DNA from: HGM04593 sp045631905
GTDB taxonomy: Bacteria; Bacteroidota; Bacteroidia; Bacteroidales; Bacteroidaceae
Assembly (NCBI GenBank): GCA_045631905.1
Contig: JAZQVO010000033.1
Coordinates: 1-15,294 of the forward strand
Reading direction: 5' to 3'
DNA length: 15,294 nucleotides
The first letter of the stretch is position 1. Each line of letters starts with the position of its first letter. The notes under the pieces were generated by a model. The model was not told where the DNA came from, ran no database searches, and worked only from the letters and a program-made list of their open reading frames with translations. This document shows, one piece after another, positions 14,312 through 15,294 of the stretch. A program made the translations under genes and the position numbers.

Positions 14312-15294
14312 TTATTCTTTGTCAAAGTGAAGTGTGTGTCCCATGCGCTCGGCTTTTGTGTGCAGGTAGCGCGAGTTGAAGTTGTTGGGCTTAATCTCTA
14401 TGCCAACATTCTCGACAACCTCCAAGCCGTAGCTTTCGAGGCCTATGCGTTTTACAGGGTTGTTTGTTATGAGTCTCATTTTGTGAACGCCTATTTTGCG
14501 AAGAATCTCTGCTCCTACACCATAGTCGCGTTCGTCGGCTTTAAAGCCGAGGCAGAGGTTTGCATCTACCGTGTCCATGCCCTCTTCTTGCAGTTTGTAG
14601 GCTTTCATCTTGTTCATTAGGCCTATGCCACGTCCCTCTTGGTTGAGGTATACTATGACACCTTTTCCTGTTTCTTCGATAAGCTCCATGGCTCTGTGTA
14701 GCTGCGAACCACAGTCGCAACGGCACGAACCGAATATATCGCCTGTCATGCACGACGAGTGTACTCTCACAAGTATGGGCTCGTCTTCGTCCCACTCTCC
14801 TTTTATAAGTGCTATGTGTTCGAGCCCTGTCGATGTCTGCTTAAAGGGGATAAGGCGGAAGTGTCCGTGTTCTGTGGGCATGTTTACCTCTTCGCCCATC
14901 TCCACGAGCGACTCTTGCATAAGGCGGTATTTTATGAGGTCGCGTATGGAAATTATCTTCATGCCGTGCTTTTTGGCAATCTCAATGAGTTGTGGCATGC
15001 GTGCCATGGTACCGTCCTCGTTCATAATCTCTATGAGGGCGGCGGCGGGGTAGAGGCCTGCCAAGCGTGCAAGGTCTATGCTTGCCTCGGTGTGTCCTGC
15101 GCGACGCAACACGCCTTTGTCTTGTGCATAAAGGGGGTTTATGTGTCCGGGGGGGGCAAATGTTTCTGCTGTGCTTGCGGGGTCGGCAAGAGCTTTTATG
15201 GTGGCGGCTCTGTCGCATGCCGAAACGCCTGTCGAACAACCCTCTATTTTATCGACCGTAACGGTGAAGGGTGTTCCAAGCAGGCTTGTGTTTG
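14312..15294 (-). CDS. ribBA: Bifunctional 3,4-dihydroxy-2-butanone 4-phosphate synthase / GTP cyclohydrolase II (5' end outside window)
   Basis: RibBA catalyses the two entry steps of riboflavin synthesis: ribulose 5-phosphate to the four-carbon unit, and GTP to the pyrimidine precursor. The last 326 residues are visible; about 80 N-terminal residues lie beyond the right edge. The frame stays open from 15292, and the Met at 15112 is internal. The RibB half shows TGVSACDRAATIKAL, PGHINPLYAQDKGVL and GHTEASIDLARLAG. The RibA half has the zinc ligands in CMTGDIFGSCRCDCG (first Cys, and the two in CDC; the Cys before them replaces a usual hydrophobic residue), NQEGRGIG and TNNPVKRIGL. Both halves look intact, so it should be bifunctional. 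The 13-base gap to the aminotransferase gene suggests one transcript. Its promoter, and any FMN riboswitch, would be outside the window. Confidence 0.96.
   Translation of the reverse strand, partial: NTSLLGTPFTVTVDKIEGCSTGVSACDRAATIKALADPASTAETFAPPGHINPLYAQDKGVLRRAGHTEASIDLARLAGLYPAAALIEIMNEDGTMARMPQLIEIAKKHGMKIISIRDLIKYRLMQESLVEMGEEVNMPTEHGHFRLIPFKQTSTGLEHIALIKGEWDEDEPILVRVHSSCMTGDIFGSCRCDCGSQLHRAMELIEETGKGVIVYLNQEGRGIGLMNKMKAYKLQEEGMDTVDANLCLGFKADERDYGVGAEILRKIGVHKMRLITNNPVKRIGLESYGLEVVENVGIEIKPNNFNSRYLHTKAERMGHTLHFDKE

Noticed and set aside
1..15294. Search for a novel defence, mobile or biosynthetic system
   Set aside because: Every sizeable coding region is assigned to a known housekeeping family. 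No direct-repeat arrays, integrase or transposase genes, or other signs of a mobile element were found, so no new multi-gene system is claimed.

Overview
The window is ordinary chromosomal housekeeping DNA from an anaerobic member of the Bacteroidota, most likely order Bacteroidales. Four things point there: promoters with the Bacteroidota -7 element TAnnTTTG, start codons preceded by A-rich tracts instead of Shine-Dalgarno sequences, protein sequences of Bacteroidales character (MnmG, DeoC, a frdCAB-type operon), and the overall gene content. The genus cannot be told from the sequence alone. I see no phage, insertion sequence, CRISPR array, rRNA or tRNA, and no new multi-gene system.

Layout. 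The left edge holds the first 596 codons of polA (minus strand). Divergent from it is a long-chain polyprenyl diphosphate synthase gene (plus). This gene converges with a long minus-strand run, mnmG - apt - uvrC - dtd - mazG-like - deoC, and both end at one shared bidirectional hairpin near 3049-3090. A perfect-consensus parS centromere site for ParB lies in the 40-bp gap between mnmG and apt. Divergent from mnmG is the plus-strand operon frdC - frdA - frdB, encoding a menaquinol:fumarate reductase / succinate dehydrogenase and closed by a strong hairpin. A short AT-rich spacer follows. Then come two more minus-strand genes, ribBA (5' end outside the window) and an aspC-like aminotransferase, ending in their own hairpin.

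How the genes fit together. frdCAB makes the membrane enzyme that links the menaquinone pool to fumarate/succinate, and the polyprenyl synthase probably makes the menaquinone side chain. The mnmG-to-deoC run gathers nucleic-acid quality control (MnmG wobble-uridine modification, UvrC excision repair, Dtd proofreading of D-aminoacyl-tRNA) with nucleotide salvage and housecleaning (Apt, MazG-like, DeoC). RibBA supplies riboflavin precursors, from which the FAD used by FrdA and MnmG is made.

Points worth a second look: the parS site, two clamp-binding-like motifs in the Pol I linker, a Cys/His-rich N-terminal extension on DeoC, and a probable GTG start for MnmG well inside its longest reading frame.
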